Below, piece by piece: positions 12,696-25,711 of a stretch of 64,000 nt of DNA (position 1 is the first letter of the stretch; each line of letters opens with the position of its first letter). The DNA is from Arabidopsis thaliana (lineage: Eukaryota; Streptophyta; Magnoliopsida; Brassicales; Brassicaceae): contig NC_003075.7 in NCBI RefSeq assembly GCF_000001735.4, positions 13,207,001 through 13,271,000 of the forward strand, in the 5' to 3' direction. The notes under the pieces were generated by a model. It saw only the letters and a program-made list of their open reading frames with translations. It had not been told where the DNA came from and did not search any database. A program made the position numbers and the translations under genes.

Positions 12696-13230
12696 AACCG
12701 AGTTTGAACAATCTTTTAACCTCCAAGTTATTATTTCATATCCACTAGAAGAGATTTTATGAAAGATAAATTTACGAGATGTTATGACTTAAGAGACTTG
12801 TCTACAAAATTTGATTTAATGTGTGTACTTTTCACATCACTATTATAAACACAACTATCATCAGTTATGTTTCTCTGCTAGTGGTGGATATACTTATATA
12901 GTAGTTCATATCATTATACACATTTTGTTTTGTACATAGTTTAAGTATCTTTCTATTTTCGTATGTAAAGTTTTGAAAGTAATTGCATAAACAATAATAC
13001 TACATCTTAATGTATGTTGTAACCATATTACAATTAGCCCGGGAAGAAAAATACAAGGGGCTTTTTAGAATGTAGTCAAGACAAAAGAGCTTAACACATT
13101 AAGCTTCATTATCTCCATATGGTTATAACTTGTTAGTTAAAAAAATAAGCACAAATTAATAATAGTAAATACTTTTTCTTGGAGAGACCCATATTCATTT
13201 TAAAAATTAAGAAAAAGGACCCTCTCTGCC
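12696..13230. other. Convergent intergenic region between MKK1 and ABI1
   Basis: The 535-bp gap separates the stop codons of MKK1 (+) and ABI1 (-) and must hold both 3' UTRs and poly(A) sites. It is AT-rich with several AATAAA-like sequences and no ORF of note. Overlapping 3' ends are possible given the short spacing. Confidence 0.55.
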
Positions 13231-14828
13231 TCAGTTCAAGGGTTTGCTCTTGAGTTTCCTCCGAGGCTTCAAATCAACCACCACCACACTTATGTTGTCT
13301 TTGCTTCCTCTCTGTATCGCCAGCTTTGACAAATACTCAGCCGCGGACATCGCCGCAGGATCTTTCCCTTCCTTTCTCCGCTCATCCGCGAGCAACGATG
13401 CATCCCCAGCCACCGCGTTTTTCTTGTGCCACAAGAGAATCCGCTTCCTTGCCATCTCACACGCTTCTTCATCCGTCATTACATCCCAAACCCCGTCACT
13501 CGCCAAAATCAGACAATCATCTTCTTTTACTCTCTTCACAGCCGTCACTTCCGGATCAGGAATGATGGATGGTTTCAAGTATCTATCGCCTGTCACAATG
13601 ATAAATGTTTGTAAGAAGAAAGGTTTCTTCTATTTCAAGAACCATTGAGAAGCTTTATGGAGAAATATAATGAAAGCTTACCAATGGATCTCGACATGGC
13701 GAGAACACCGAAAACACGAGCTCCATTCCACTGAATCACTTTCCCTCCTGCGGCTTCAATCCTCGCAGCTTCATCTTCTCTATCCGGCTACACACATAAC
13801 ACAAGCACACATCAGAAATGGTTTCATAAACCTCTCTAACTCAACATCTTGAAAACTAAAAACCTATCACAAGTTCACAACCAATCCAACTATAGATCTT
13901 GAGTCTATATATGCTTACTTTATGGTCAACGGATAATGGAAGTGCAGTTTTGCCGCGGCAAAGAACGGCTCTAGAGTCACCGCAGTTAGCGACGAAGATG
14001 TGAGACGGGAAAACAACGGCAACCACCGACGTTGACCCAACCGTCTCCGGCGCAACTGACTCAATCTCCGAGTCAACTCTCAGGAACGAGTTGAAAAGAG
14101 CTTTCTTCCACTTCTCCAGCCACGTATCACCATCGCAGAGCATCGGTTTCTCCTTAGCTATCTCCTCCGCCAAAGCCAAATGCATCCTCTCTCTACAATA
14201 GTTCGCTACCTACACAACAACAACCAAATCAGATTCTGCAAACTGTAAACAACCCTAATCAAAAGATCCAATCTTTTACCTGAGAACCGCCATGGCCGTC
14301 GTAAACACCGAAGAAATGAGCGGCGGATTGAGGATCAAACCGACCATCTAACATCGAACCAGAGGAAGATTGAAGGAATCTTGGTATAGTCGAAACAGCA
14401 TCTTCCATCTCAGGTCTTCTTCCACAAATCGAAGTAAAACCATACAAAGGCACACTCTTGAATTCAAACAAACTCCTACTCTCTGTTCTGCTGATCATCT
14501 TCTTCTCGCTAGTAATATCTGAGCCGTTGATCTCATCTCCGGCGGAGATATCAACGACGACTATATCAGCAGCTGCTGATTCCTTCATGTTTAAATTAGG
14601 AGAATTGATCCGAGAAATCAAAACTTTCCTAGATTCAGAACCATGTGACCCAGAAACAGAGCATGATGAAGTCTCCGGTAACGAAACCATTAGATCTCCG
14701 TTCTCGGAATCTTGATTTGAGTATTGGTTATTGCAGTAACCTTTACCCAATCTGATCCCGGTGAAATCCATCTGGGTTTCGGAGAATGGCCTGAAAGGAC
14801 CTGCGATCGCCGGAGATACTTCCTCCAT
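13231..14828 (-). CDS. ABI1: Protein phosphatase 2C ABI1 (ABA INSENSITIVE 1)
   Basis: Four exons on the minus strand: 14828-14280, 14209-13919, 13787-13682, 13589-13231, giving 434 residues, the ABI1 length. The N-terminal about 120 residues are variable; the PP2C domain follows, with metal-binding motifs RRPEMEDA and VYDGHGGSQ, later GDSRAVL and the C-terminal SDGVWDV and [10 protein letters not shown]. Trp-300, the lock residue that senses ABA through the PYR/PYL receptors, is present in VIQWNGAR. Gly-180 in DGHGGS is encoded GGC, so this is wild type and not the dominant abi1-1 (G180D) form. Known role: clade A phosphatase that inactivates SnRK2 kinases when ABA is absent, in nucleus and cytosol. 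ABI1 is itself ABA-induced, and ABRE-like motifs lie upstream. An upstream in-frame reading extends to 14915 but begins with GTG, so it was not used as start. Confidence 0.98.
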
Positions 14829-15657
14829 TAACGGTAAAGATTTGATCTTTTTCTCTGGTTGTGATCTATAAGATAGCTCCAATGGAACAAAAATGAAAAT
14901 TCGAGAGATTTTCACAAGAGAAGGACTTTATTAGAAGAAGCTAGGAAGACAAGAAGAAACACATGACTCCTATGAAAAAGGAAAGCAAAAACAGAGAGAC
15001 ATATACCCAAAAATATTTCCCGGGAAAATCACAAACACAGAAAGAAAGAAATGAATTGAATTTCAATAAGGGTTTCCTGGATTGTGGGTAATTCGTTAGG
15101 ACCTCTTGAAAAGATTGGTGTAGTAATATCTCTCTCTCTTCAATTAATTTCCAACTATAAAACTATTTCTAGATTCATCTATATACACCTAAAAAAGTTG
15201 AAAAGAAGAGTTCTAATGTGCCTTGTTCACAGATAGAAGAGAGAAAGAAGGAGGAAATGGGTAGGCTAATGCAACAATTGCTTCGAATCTACTATTTATG
15301 TATGTATACTTATATACATATCACTTTATTTTATTACATTATTAAAGTGATACTTTTTTTGGCTTATTTATTTTTTGTAATAAGGGGAGATGTTTCGTTC
15401 TTGAAATTTTAAACTATTTAATTCATAAAAAGACACTTGCTTCAGACTTCCTATATTCAACATTTTTTTTAAAAAAAATGCTTTTATCATTTCTTATTTT
15501 TTTAACAAACATAAAGTTTTTTGGTTTTTTTTTTCTTTGGGAGAAATATATTTCTTTTTTGTTTGTCAAACAAAATAAAATATGTTTGCTTTTAACTTTA
15601 GTTAGGTCATCAGTTTAATGGATTTTATATTTTCATAAAGATGACTTTCATTAAATG

Positions 15658-16545
15658 ACGTGTCGTAGTCCGAGTTAAATCTTGTATTGTTTTGCAATTA
15701 TTTTATTTGTCATATAGTTTTCAATCTAAATAAATAGAGTTTGAATTACGAAAACATTATTCGTAATTCCTAATCATTGGACTAAAAAACACCAAACATA
15801 ATATACCATTTAGATATTCATAGATTTAAATAAAAATTTTAAATTTGTGTCATTTTCAGAATAAGAACAATACTTTGTCCTTTAGATAAGAATTCAATGT
15901 TTTATATTCGGGAAAAATGAAAGACCACCGGTAAAATATCTAAATAATTGTTATTTAAGGGGTACGTTTCATTATTCATCTAATTATTTATCTTGAAAAC
16001 CATTTTTGGTCAAACTCAAAACCAAAACCATTATGAAGTTATCGTCTCATTTATTTATGTGACCAAAAATAATAACTGAATCTTAGTTGTTAGAAAAATT
16101 GGTCTTTGTAGTTTCATACAAAAAATCAAGAAAAGAGATTTGTCGTGCAATTATAAAAATACGTTACAATTATATAAAGCTTTTTCAAATTCCAGTATAT
16201 AATTTTCTTCTCAATTTATCCTTAAGGGAAATGAAGAGTTGGTCATGGAAGTCCATTAAATTCGACCAAATTTTTAGTTTTTTTTATTGACCAGAAAAGA
16301 CAGTACAAAACATAAAATTATTGTTGTCGCAGTATATATATAAAATAAAAAGATGATTCCGAAGGTATTTTGATGGATAGACTCATGGACATAATTATGC
16401 AACGACCCAAAGAACATGAAAGAATCCGTCCAATTTTTTAAAATAAAATAAAAATGTGAATAGGTCCCACGTTTAGCAGAAAACAAAAACCGGTGGATGG
16501 TCGACACGTAGACGAAGAAAATGGGAAGGAGAGAGGGTGACGTGT
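15658..16545. promoter_or_regulatory. ABRE-like ACGT elements upstream of ABI1
   Basis: ACGTGTC occurs at 15658-15664, ACACGT at 16504-16509 and ACGTGT at 16540-16545, about 0.8 and 1.7 kb upstream of the ABI1 start codon. ACGT-core ABREs bind ABF/AREB bZIP factors, and ABI1 is known to be ABA-induced as feedback. Use of these particular sites is inference. The distal pair could equally serve RPS2, about 1.05 kb away. Confidence 0.35.
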
Positions 16546-17503
16546 ACGGTTTAAGATGTGTTAGTTGGGTGGCGGGAGAGATTTGATCGAAAGAAAAAAA
16601 GGTTCATTGCACTGACAAAGACAGGTCCCCCTTTTATATTATTTTTCTTTCGTCCCATTAAATTCCGTAAATATCTTGTCTTTAAACTCTCTTTTTTCCT
16701 CTCCTCATTATTATTCTATTTTCTCTAATATCTCAATAAATATTTATTCGTCAACAGATAGATAAAAAAGAAGTATTTATTCATGTTCCATATGTTTGAT
16801 GCCACTTGTGCGGTTTTCTTTGGACAATGTGTAATGATATGTTATTCATATGGGAGATGTGTGAAAGTGGGCTTTGGATGATGGGCAAGAGACAAAATAC
16901 CCAAGACACCTCAAATACAATGTACCAATCATCTACCGTTTTTTTTTTACAAATTATTACAAAAGTAGAAAAAACATTGATTTTTTATTGAAAGCTATTT
17001 CTTTTAGATAAACTGAGAAGAAAGCCGAGACAAATATGAACACTAGTAATTTATTTTGTTTAATGTGTGATTAATTGAATTTGTTAGCTTTCCTTGCGAT
17101 TGCGGGCAAAGTGGATAAGAGAAGTAGAAGTAGGTTTGTTCTAACTCGTAATAAAGTCACAGAACTAATTCTAAAGAACGGTACATATATCATCATTCAT
17201 AAGTACTTGATGTCTCCCATTTTCGGTGAAACACTTTACTTGACCAGTCTTTTTAATATGCAACAAATCTTGTATATATTCAACATAAAAAAAATGCACC
17301 ATCATTGGAATTGTTGACCCAACAAAAAAACCCTATAGGCATTAAAAGGCTCTTAGAGGGCCAATTTTGTTATCGGGCCTTCACTTGGCCAGTAGAAATT
17401 ACAAGCATGCAAACAACAGTTCGAGACTTCGAGGAAGATTCCTATCTCTCTCTACTCGTTTCTTGAACCAAGTCATACAAGCAAGCAAGACAGCTTTATT
17501 AAA

Positions 17504-17534
17504 GTTGACTTTACTTTAATCTTTATGAGTCAAC
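17504..17534. promoter_or_regulatory. Mirrored W-box pair just upstream of RPS2
   Basis: GTTGACT at 17504-17510 and AGTCAAC at 17528-17534 form an inverted pair of 7-bp arms with 17 bp between. Each contains a full TTGACT W-box. They lie 92 and 68 bp before the RPS2 start codon. Paired W-boxes are typical WRKY targets in defence genes. Occupancy is not known from sequence, and the pair may lie within the transcribed leader. Confidence 0.45.
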
Positions 17535-17595
17535 ACCTCATCTTTATTAGTTAGTTAGCTCAGACAAGTAAAAGAAAGAGCGAGAAATCATCGAA

Positions 17596-20325
17596 ATGGA
17601 TTTCATCTCATCTCTTATCGTTGGCTGTGCTCAGGTGTTGTGTGAATCTATGAATATGGCGGAGAGAAGAGGACATAAGACTGATCTTAGACAAGCCATC
17701 ACTGATCTTGAAACAGCCATCGGTGACTTGAAGGCCATACGTGATGACCTGACTTTACGGATCCAACAAGACGGTCTAGAGGGACGAAGCTGCTCAAATC
17801 GTGCCAGAGAGTGGCTTAGTGCGGTGCAAGTAACGGAGACTAAAACAGCCCTACTTTTAGTGAGGTTTAGGCGTCGGGAACAGAGGACGCGAATGAGGAG
17901 GAGATACCTCAGTTGTTTCGGTTGTGCCGACTACAAACTGTGCAAGAAGGTTTCTGCCATATTGAAGAGCATTGGTGAGCTGAGAGAACGCTCTGAAGCT
18001 ATCAAAACAGATGGCGGGTCAATTCAAGTAACTTGTAGAGAGATACCCATCAAGTCCGTTGTCGGAAATACCACGATGATGGAACAGGTTTTGGAATTTC
18101 TCAGTGAAGAAGAAGAAAGAGGAATCATTGGTGTTTATGGACCTGGTGGGGTTGGGAAGACAACGTTAATGCAGAGCATTAACAACGAGCTGATCACAAA
18201 AGGACATCAGTATGATGTACTGATTTGGGTTCAAATGTCCAGAGAATTCGGCGAGTGTACAATTCAGCAAGCCGTTGGAGCACGGTTGGGTTTATCTTGG
18301 GACGAGAAGGAGACCGGCGAAAACAGAGCTTTGAAGATATACAGAGCTTTGAGACAGAAACGTTTCTTGTTGTTGCTAGATGATGTCTGGGAAGAGATAG
18401 ACTTGGAGAAAACTGGAGTTCCTCGACCTGACAGGGAAAACAAATGCAAGGTGATGTTCACGACACGGTCTATAGCATTATGCAACAATATGGGTGCGGA
18501 ATACAAGTTGAGAGTGGAGTTTCTGGAGAAGAAACACGCGTGGGAGCTGTTCTGTAGTAAGGTATGGAGAAAAGATCTTTTAGAGTCATCATCAATTCGC
18601 CGGCTCGCGGAGATTATAGTGAGTAAATGTGGAGGATTGCCACTAGCGTTGATCACTTTAGGAGGAGCCATGGCTCATAGAGAGACAGAAGAAGAGTGGA
18701 TCCATGCTAGTGAAGTTCTGACTAGATTTCCAGCAGAGATGAAGGGTATGAACTATGTATTTGCCCTTTTGAAATTCAGCTACGACAACCTCGAGAGTGA
18801 TCTGCTTCGGTCTTGTTTCTTGTACTGCGCTTTATTCCCAGAAGAACATTCTATAGAGATCGAGCAGCTTGTTGAGTACTGGGTCGGCGAAGGGTTTCTC
18901 ACCAGCTCCCATGGCGTTAACACCATTTACAAGGGATATTTTCTCATTGGGGATCTGAAAGCGGCATGTTTGTTGGAAACCGGAGATGAGAAAACACAGG
19001 TGAAGATGCATAATGTGGTCAGAAGCTTTGCATTGTGGATGGCATCTGAACAGGGGACTTATAAGGAGCTGATCCTAGTTGAGCCTAGCATGGGACATAC
19101 TGAAGCTCCTAAAGCAGAAAACTGGCGACAAGCGTTGGTGATCTCATTGTTAGATAACAGAATCCAGACCTTGCCTGAAAAACTCATATGCCCGAAACTG
19201 ACAACACTGATGCTCCAACAGAACAGCTCTTTGAAGAAGATTCCAACAGGGTTTTTCATGCATATGCCTGTTCTCAGAGTCTTGGACTTGTCGTTCACAA
19301 GTATCACTGAGATTCCGTTGTCTATCAAGTATTTGGTGGAGTTGTATCATCTGTCTATGTCAGGAACAAAGATAAGTGTATTGCCACAGGAGCTTGGGAA
19401 TCTTAGAAAACTGAAGCATCTGGACCTACAAAGAACTCAGTTTCTTCAGACGATCCCACGAGATGCCATATGTTGGCTGAGCAAGCTCGAGGTTCTGAAC
19501 TTGTACTACAGTTACGCCGGTTGGGAACTGCAGAGCTTTGGAGAAGATGAAGCAGAAGAACTCGGATTCGCTGACTTGGAATACTTGGAAAACCTAACCA
19601 CACTCGGTATCACTGTTCTCTCATTGGAGACCCTAAAAACTCTCTTCGAGTTCGGTGCTTTGCATAAACATATACAGCATCTCCACGTTGAAGAGTGCAA
19701 TGAACTCCTCTACTTCAATCTCCCATCACTCACTAACCATGGCAGGAACCTGAGAAGACTTAGCATTAAAAGTTGCCATGACTTGGAGTACCTGGTCACA
19801 CCCGCAGATTTTGAAAATGATTGGCTTCCGAGTCTAGAGGTTCTGACGTTACACAGCCTTCACAACTTAACCAGAGTGTGGGGAAATTCTGTAAGCCAAG
19901 ATTGTCTGCGGAATATCCGTTGCATAAACATTTCACACTGCAACAAGCTGAAGAATGTCTCATGGGTTCAGAAACTCCCAAAGCTAGAGGTGATTGAACT
20001 GTTCGACTGCAGAGAGATAGAGGAATTGATAAGCGAACACGAGAGTCCATCCGTCGAAGATCCAACATTGTTCCCAAGCCTGAAGACCTTGAGAACTAGG
20101 GATCTGCCAGAACTAAACAGCATCCTCCCATCTCGATTTTCATTCCAAAAAGTTGAAACATTAGTCATCACAAATTGCCCCAGAGTTAAGAAACTGCCGT
20201 TTCAGGAGAGGAGGACCCAGATGAACTTGCCAACAGTTTATTGTGAGGAGAAATGGTGGAAAGCACTGGAAAAAGATCAACCAAACGAAGAGCTTTGTTA
20301 TTTACCGCGCTTTGTTCCAAATTGA
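17596..20325 (+). CDS. RPS2: Disease resistance protein RPS2 (CC-NB-LRR)
   Basis: A single uninterrupted ORF of 909 residues, identical in length and layout to RPS2. An N-terminal coiled coil with a leucine-zipper-like region (about 1-130) precedes the NB-ARC domain. The P-loop GPGGVGKT is at 182-189, kinase-2 LLLLDDVWE has Asp-262/263, GLPLA is at 347-351, and [10 protein letters not shown] and MHN (471-473, a variant of MHD) follow. About 14 imperfect leucine-rich repeats fill residues about 500-890. Known role: plasma-membrane immune receptor that guards RIN4 and triggers resistance when the Pseudomonas effector AvrRpt2 removes RIN4; signalling needs NDR1. The gene is intronless and stands alone here, not in an NLR cluster. 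A coding-like relic follows its stop. The start is the first ATG after stops in this frame. Confidence 0.98.
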
Positions 20326-20884
20326 TATAAGAGCTAAGAGCACTCTGTACAAATATGTCCATTCATAAGTAGCAGGAAGCCAGGAAGGTTGTTCCAGTGA
20401 AGTCATCAACTTTCCACTAGACCACAAAACTAGAGATTATGTAATCATAAAAACCAAACTATCCGCGATCAAATAGATCTCACGACTATGAGGACGAAGA
20501 CTCACCGAGTATCGTCGATATAGAAACTCCAAGCTCCAGTTCCGATCAGTGAAGACGAACAAGTTTATCAGATCTCTGCAACAATTCTGGGAATCGTCAC
20601 CTCAGATTAGACCTCCAGTAAGAAGTGAGAAAGCATGGACGACGACTGTGAAGAATTGAGCTAATGAGCTGAACCGGATCCGGTGAAATTGCAGAACCGG
20701 ATCGGAGAAGAAGAATTTTGCATTTGTGCATCTTTATTTTTAATTGTTACGTTTGAGCCCCAATAATCATAGATATTGTAGTGAAGACCAAATTTCATGG
20801 TGGATCAATCAAATTGTATTTTCAAATTTTCGTAGTGTAATAACGGAAAAAGGAATAAAAAGGTCACTGAGTAAAATTAATGTA
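20326..20884. other. Convergent region between RPS2 and CKL1
   Basis: This 559-bp gap holds the 3' ends of both genes. The part at about 20450-20720 is clearly richer in G and C and more codon-like than normal Arabidopsis 3' DNA; it is described separately as a possible coding relic. The remainder is AT-rich. Confidence 0.5.
20451..20659 (+). pseudogene. Possible coding relic downstream of RPS2
   Basis: Two overlapping plus-strand frames are open and protein-like without an ATG. One runs 20451-20552, with acidic/Ser-rich DYEDEDSPSIVDIETPSSSS before a stop. The other runs 20492-20659 and contains TNKFIRSLQQFWESSPQ and ends TTTVKN before TGA. Composition differs from the AT-rich surroundings. 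It could be a degraded exon, a downstream exon of an unrecognised transcript, or, on the other strand, a leader-like sequence with a GTGAGT donor. I recognise no family. Overlapping open frames in a GC-richer patch can occur by chance, so confidence is low. Confidence 0.25.
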
Positions 20885-23508
<2,624 letters not shown>

Positions 23509-24190
23509 AAATAACCACGAAACCCCTTGTACAATCTTAACAACCCAGACGCAGATTCAAATAGAGCGAAAGGGACCCCAAAAACAATCCTGACTAGAAT
23601 CAGCCGCACCAGCAATCCAGAAAAACAACCCAGAGATCACGAACAATGAGATTACGGATTTTTCGCCGACTAAATCAAAACCCAGTAATCATCTTCTTCG
23701 TGCTCTCGATCTGGTGAAAAAACTCCATATGAACAGAATGTCGTTTTCTGGGATGCTTCTCTCTCTCTCTCTCCTCTCAAGAATTGAATACGAAGATAAA
23801 AAAAAAAAAAAAAAAAAAGAGCTTCGATGGACAGAAAACGATGAGGATGTCTTTCTCAAAGTTTGCGTCTTTTTTTTTTTCCTCTTTCCTTGCAGTTGCG
23901 GGTAATGTAAAAAAATTATTTACCTCTGAATGATTCCGGTTTTGTTGCTGTGTGCTATGTTCGGTTTGGTTTCTATGCTTCGGTTCAACCAAACAATCTA
24001 ATGATTATGGCAAGCAGAATAGTAAAATAGAAAAAATGTGTAAAACATCTATAGAACACATATGTATATACATGCTGAGCATCTTTAAATCCACAAAAAT
24101 ACTACTATTTGAGCCGAATCTACCAACTAAACTAAACCTGGTTTTAAAATTATCCGGTTTATTTGAGAGTTTCAACAACAAGCGCGCTTA

Positions 24191-24677
24191 GACCATCATT
24201 ATTCATAGTTTATAAGGTTAGTTCTTAGATAAAGTAGGTCTTAAATTTAATGTTATAATTCAATTAATTGTTAAAAATGACTCTTATATAAGAGCCAAAT
24301 CTAATGTTTCTTAGGTTAATTCTTAGATAAATTAGGTATTAAATATAATGTTTTAATTCAATTAATCTTAATTCTTAGATAAATTAAGTATTAAATCTAA
24401 TTGTTTGTCATATTTGTTTAAAATTTTATGTTATGTATGTTTCAAATTTTTTGAGTTGTAATAATTATTAAGTTTTTTAAAATTATAATGTTTCTACTTT
24501 TTTTCCAATTTTTTTTTTAAGAACTCAAGTTAAGAGTCCACCATTGCATATTGCCAAAATTTCAATCTCTTAACTAAATTCTTAACTTCAAAATTTTCAA
24601 AATCAATTATAAAAATATTCATAAGAACTATTAAGATTATGCTAAGAAACTACTATTAATGATACTCTTATGATGGC
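24191..24677. mobile_element. MITE-like element with internal direct repeats
   Basis: The left end reads GACCATCATTATTCATAG after a TTA. The right end, in reverse complement, reads GCCATCATAAGAGTATC, a degenerate match, so the pair looks like decayed terminal inverted repeats with a TWA-type target site as in PIF/Harbinger elements. Inside, a roughly 55-bp unit beginning GGTTAGTTCTTAGATAAA is repeated near 24216-24269, 24314-24366 and, truncated, 24367-24403. Further copies of the short AAGAACT/TTAAGA pattern occur to the right. No transposase ORF is present, so it would be non-autonomous. The right boundary is uncertain. Confidence 0.4.
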
Positions 24678-25281
24678 TATATGATATAAAAAGATTGACC
24701 ACTTACCAGGTGTGTTTGCTACGCGTGACTTGAAAGCTCTACAAAATGTTTCTCTTAAGTGGGAGTCGTGGAGGTACAAAAAGCTTTTCACCTTTGCTTT
24801 TAATAGGATGAATGAAATGATTTACAGTTATCTGATTAGGTTGAATTTGTCTCATGGTTTTCTGGTTAAAAAAAAATGCTACGCGTGAGGCTTCTTTATT
24901 GTGTTTCTGGTCAGACGTATAAAAGGTTGAAACTTCAAATTGAAAATGTCGTGATGAGCTAATCTAGATTAGAGTACGTTTAATTCGTTTGAACTCGGGA
25001 TGAGCTTAAACCAAACTAAAGATCTTTGTGCCTTTTGGGATATGACTTTTTGTTGTGGACTGTTTTTTTGTTTTTGTTGTGGACTGTTTTTTGTTTTTAA
25101 TTAGTATGTACAGTGTATGTGAACAAAAGAAGTAATCAGTGTATTGGGCTTGGAAGGCTCATTCTTGGGATGGGCCTTAGTACTAACAGATTCAGAAATC
25201 TTCTATTTGATCCCATTAAAGTTCACTAACCTGTACTGTATTTGGTGAAGAATCAAATATATATAAGTGTATATATATATA

Positions 25282-25470
25282 TATAAGTATATAGATAATT
25301 AATATAATTACATGCAAAATTTTAATTATATAGATAATTAAAGTTTATATATTAGTTATATATATTTATAATTGATTGAATTCATAAATAAACTTTAATT
25401 ATCTATATATAAGTCAGTTCTCATTATCCATATATATATGTATGTAAAGTTTTGCATGTTATTTAATTCA
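25282..25470. repeat. AT-rich fold-back (inverted repeat) element
   Basis: A perfect 21-bp inverted repeat pairs 25328-25348 with 25388-25408. An outer, imperfect pair matches TACATGCAAAATTTTA near 25309 with AAAGTTTTGCATGT near 25445. Together they could fold into a hairpin about 190 bp long with a 39-bp loop, about 240 bp upstream of the NAP1;1 start codon. It may be an old MITE. The flanking sequence is itself AT-repetitive, so exact ends and target-site duplications are not resolvable by eye. Confidence 0.5.
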
Positions 25471-25711
25471 ATAAACTTAATTTTGCTTTTTAAAACATTA
25501 AACATCAATTTTTAGAGAAAGAAAAGTATATATAAAAAGAGAAAAAACTAAAATGGCATTTGTTATAATTTTGGTGTGAAAAGGAGGGAGAGAAAAAAAC
25601 AAAAAAACAAAGAGGATTTAAGGGTTACGAGTCGCCTCCCCAAAACCCTTGTCCCTAGTCTCTTCTGCTTCTTCTTCTTCAAAATCTCTCTCTTCACCAA
25701 ATCCTCAGAAG

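Larger units (their letters stand above)
14829..17595. other. Shared upstream region of ABI1 and RPS2
   Basis: The two flanking genes diverge from here. The first about 250 bp (to near 15100) are GA-rich on the plus strand and probably form the ABI1 leader. The middle is AT-rich and without convincing ORFs. ABRE-like cores occur at 15658-15664 and 16504-16545. The last 100 bp contain a mirrored W-box pair and lead into RPS2. No additional gene was found. Confidence 0.5.
23509..25711. other. Divergent upstream region of CKL1 and NAP1;1
   Basis: The left edge carries a CT-repeat (about 23760-23778) and a poly-A run (about 23798-23818) in the probable CKL1 leader/promoter. A MITE-like element occupies about 24191-24677 and an AT-rich fold-back element about 25282-25470; both are listed separately. 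The last 150 bp are CT-rich, as in a NAP1;1 leader. No other gene was found. Confidence 0.5.

Noticed and set aside
14829..14915. 29-codon N-terminal extension of ABI1 in frame upstream of the start
   Set aside because: The extension begins with GTG (14915), not ATG; the first ATG is at 14828 and gives the known 434-residue protein.
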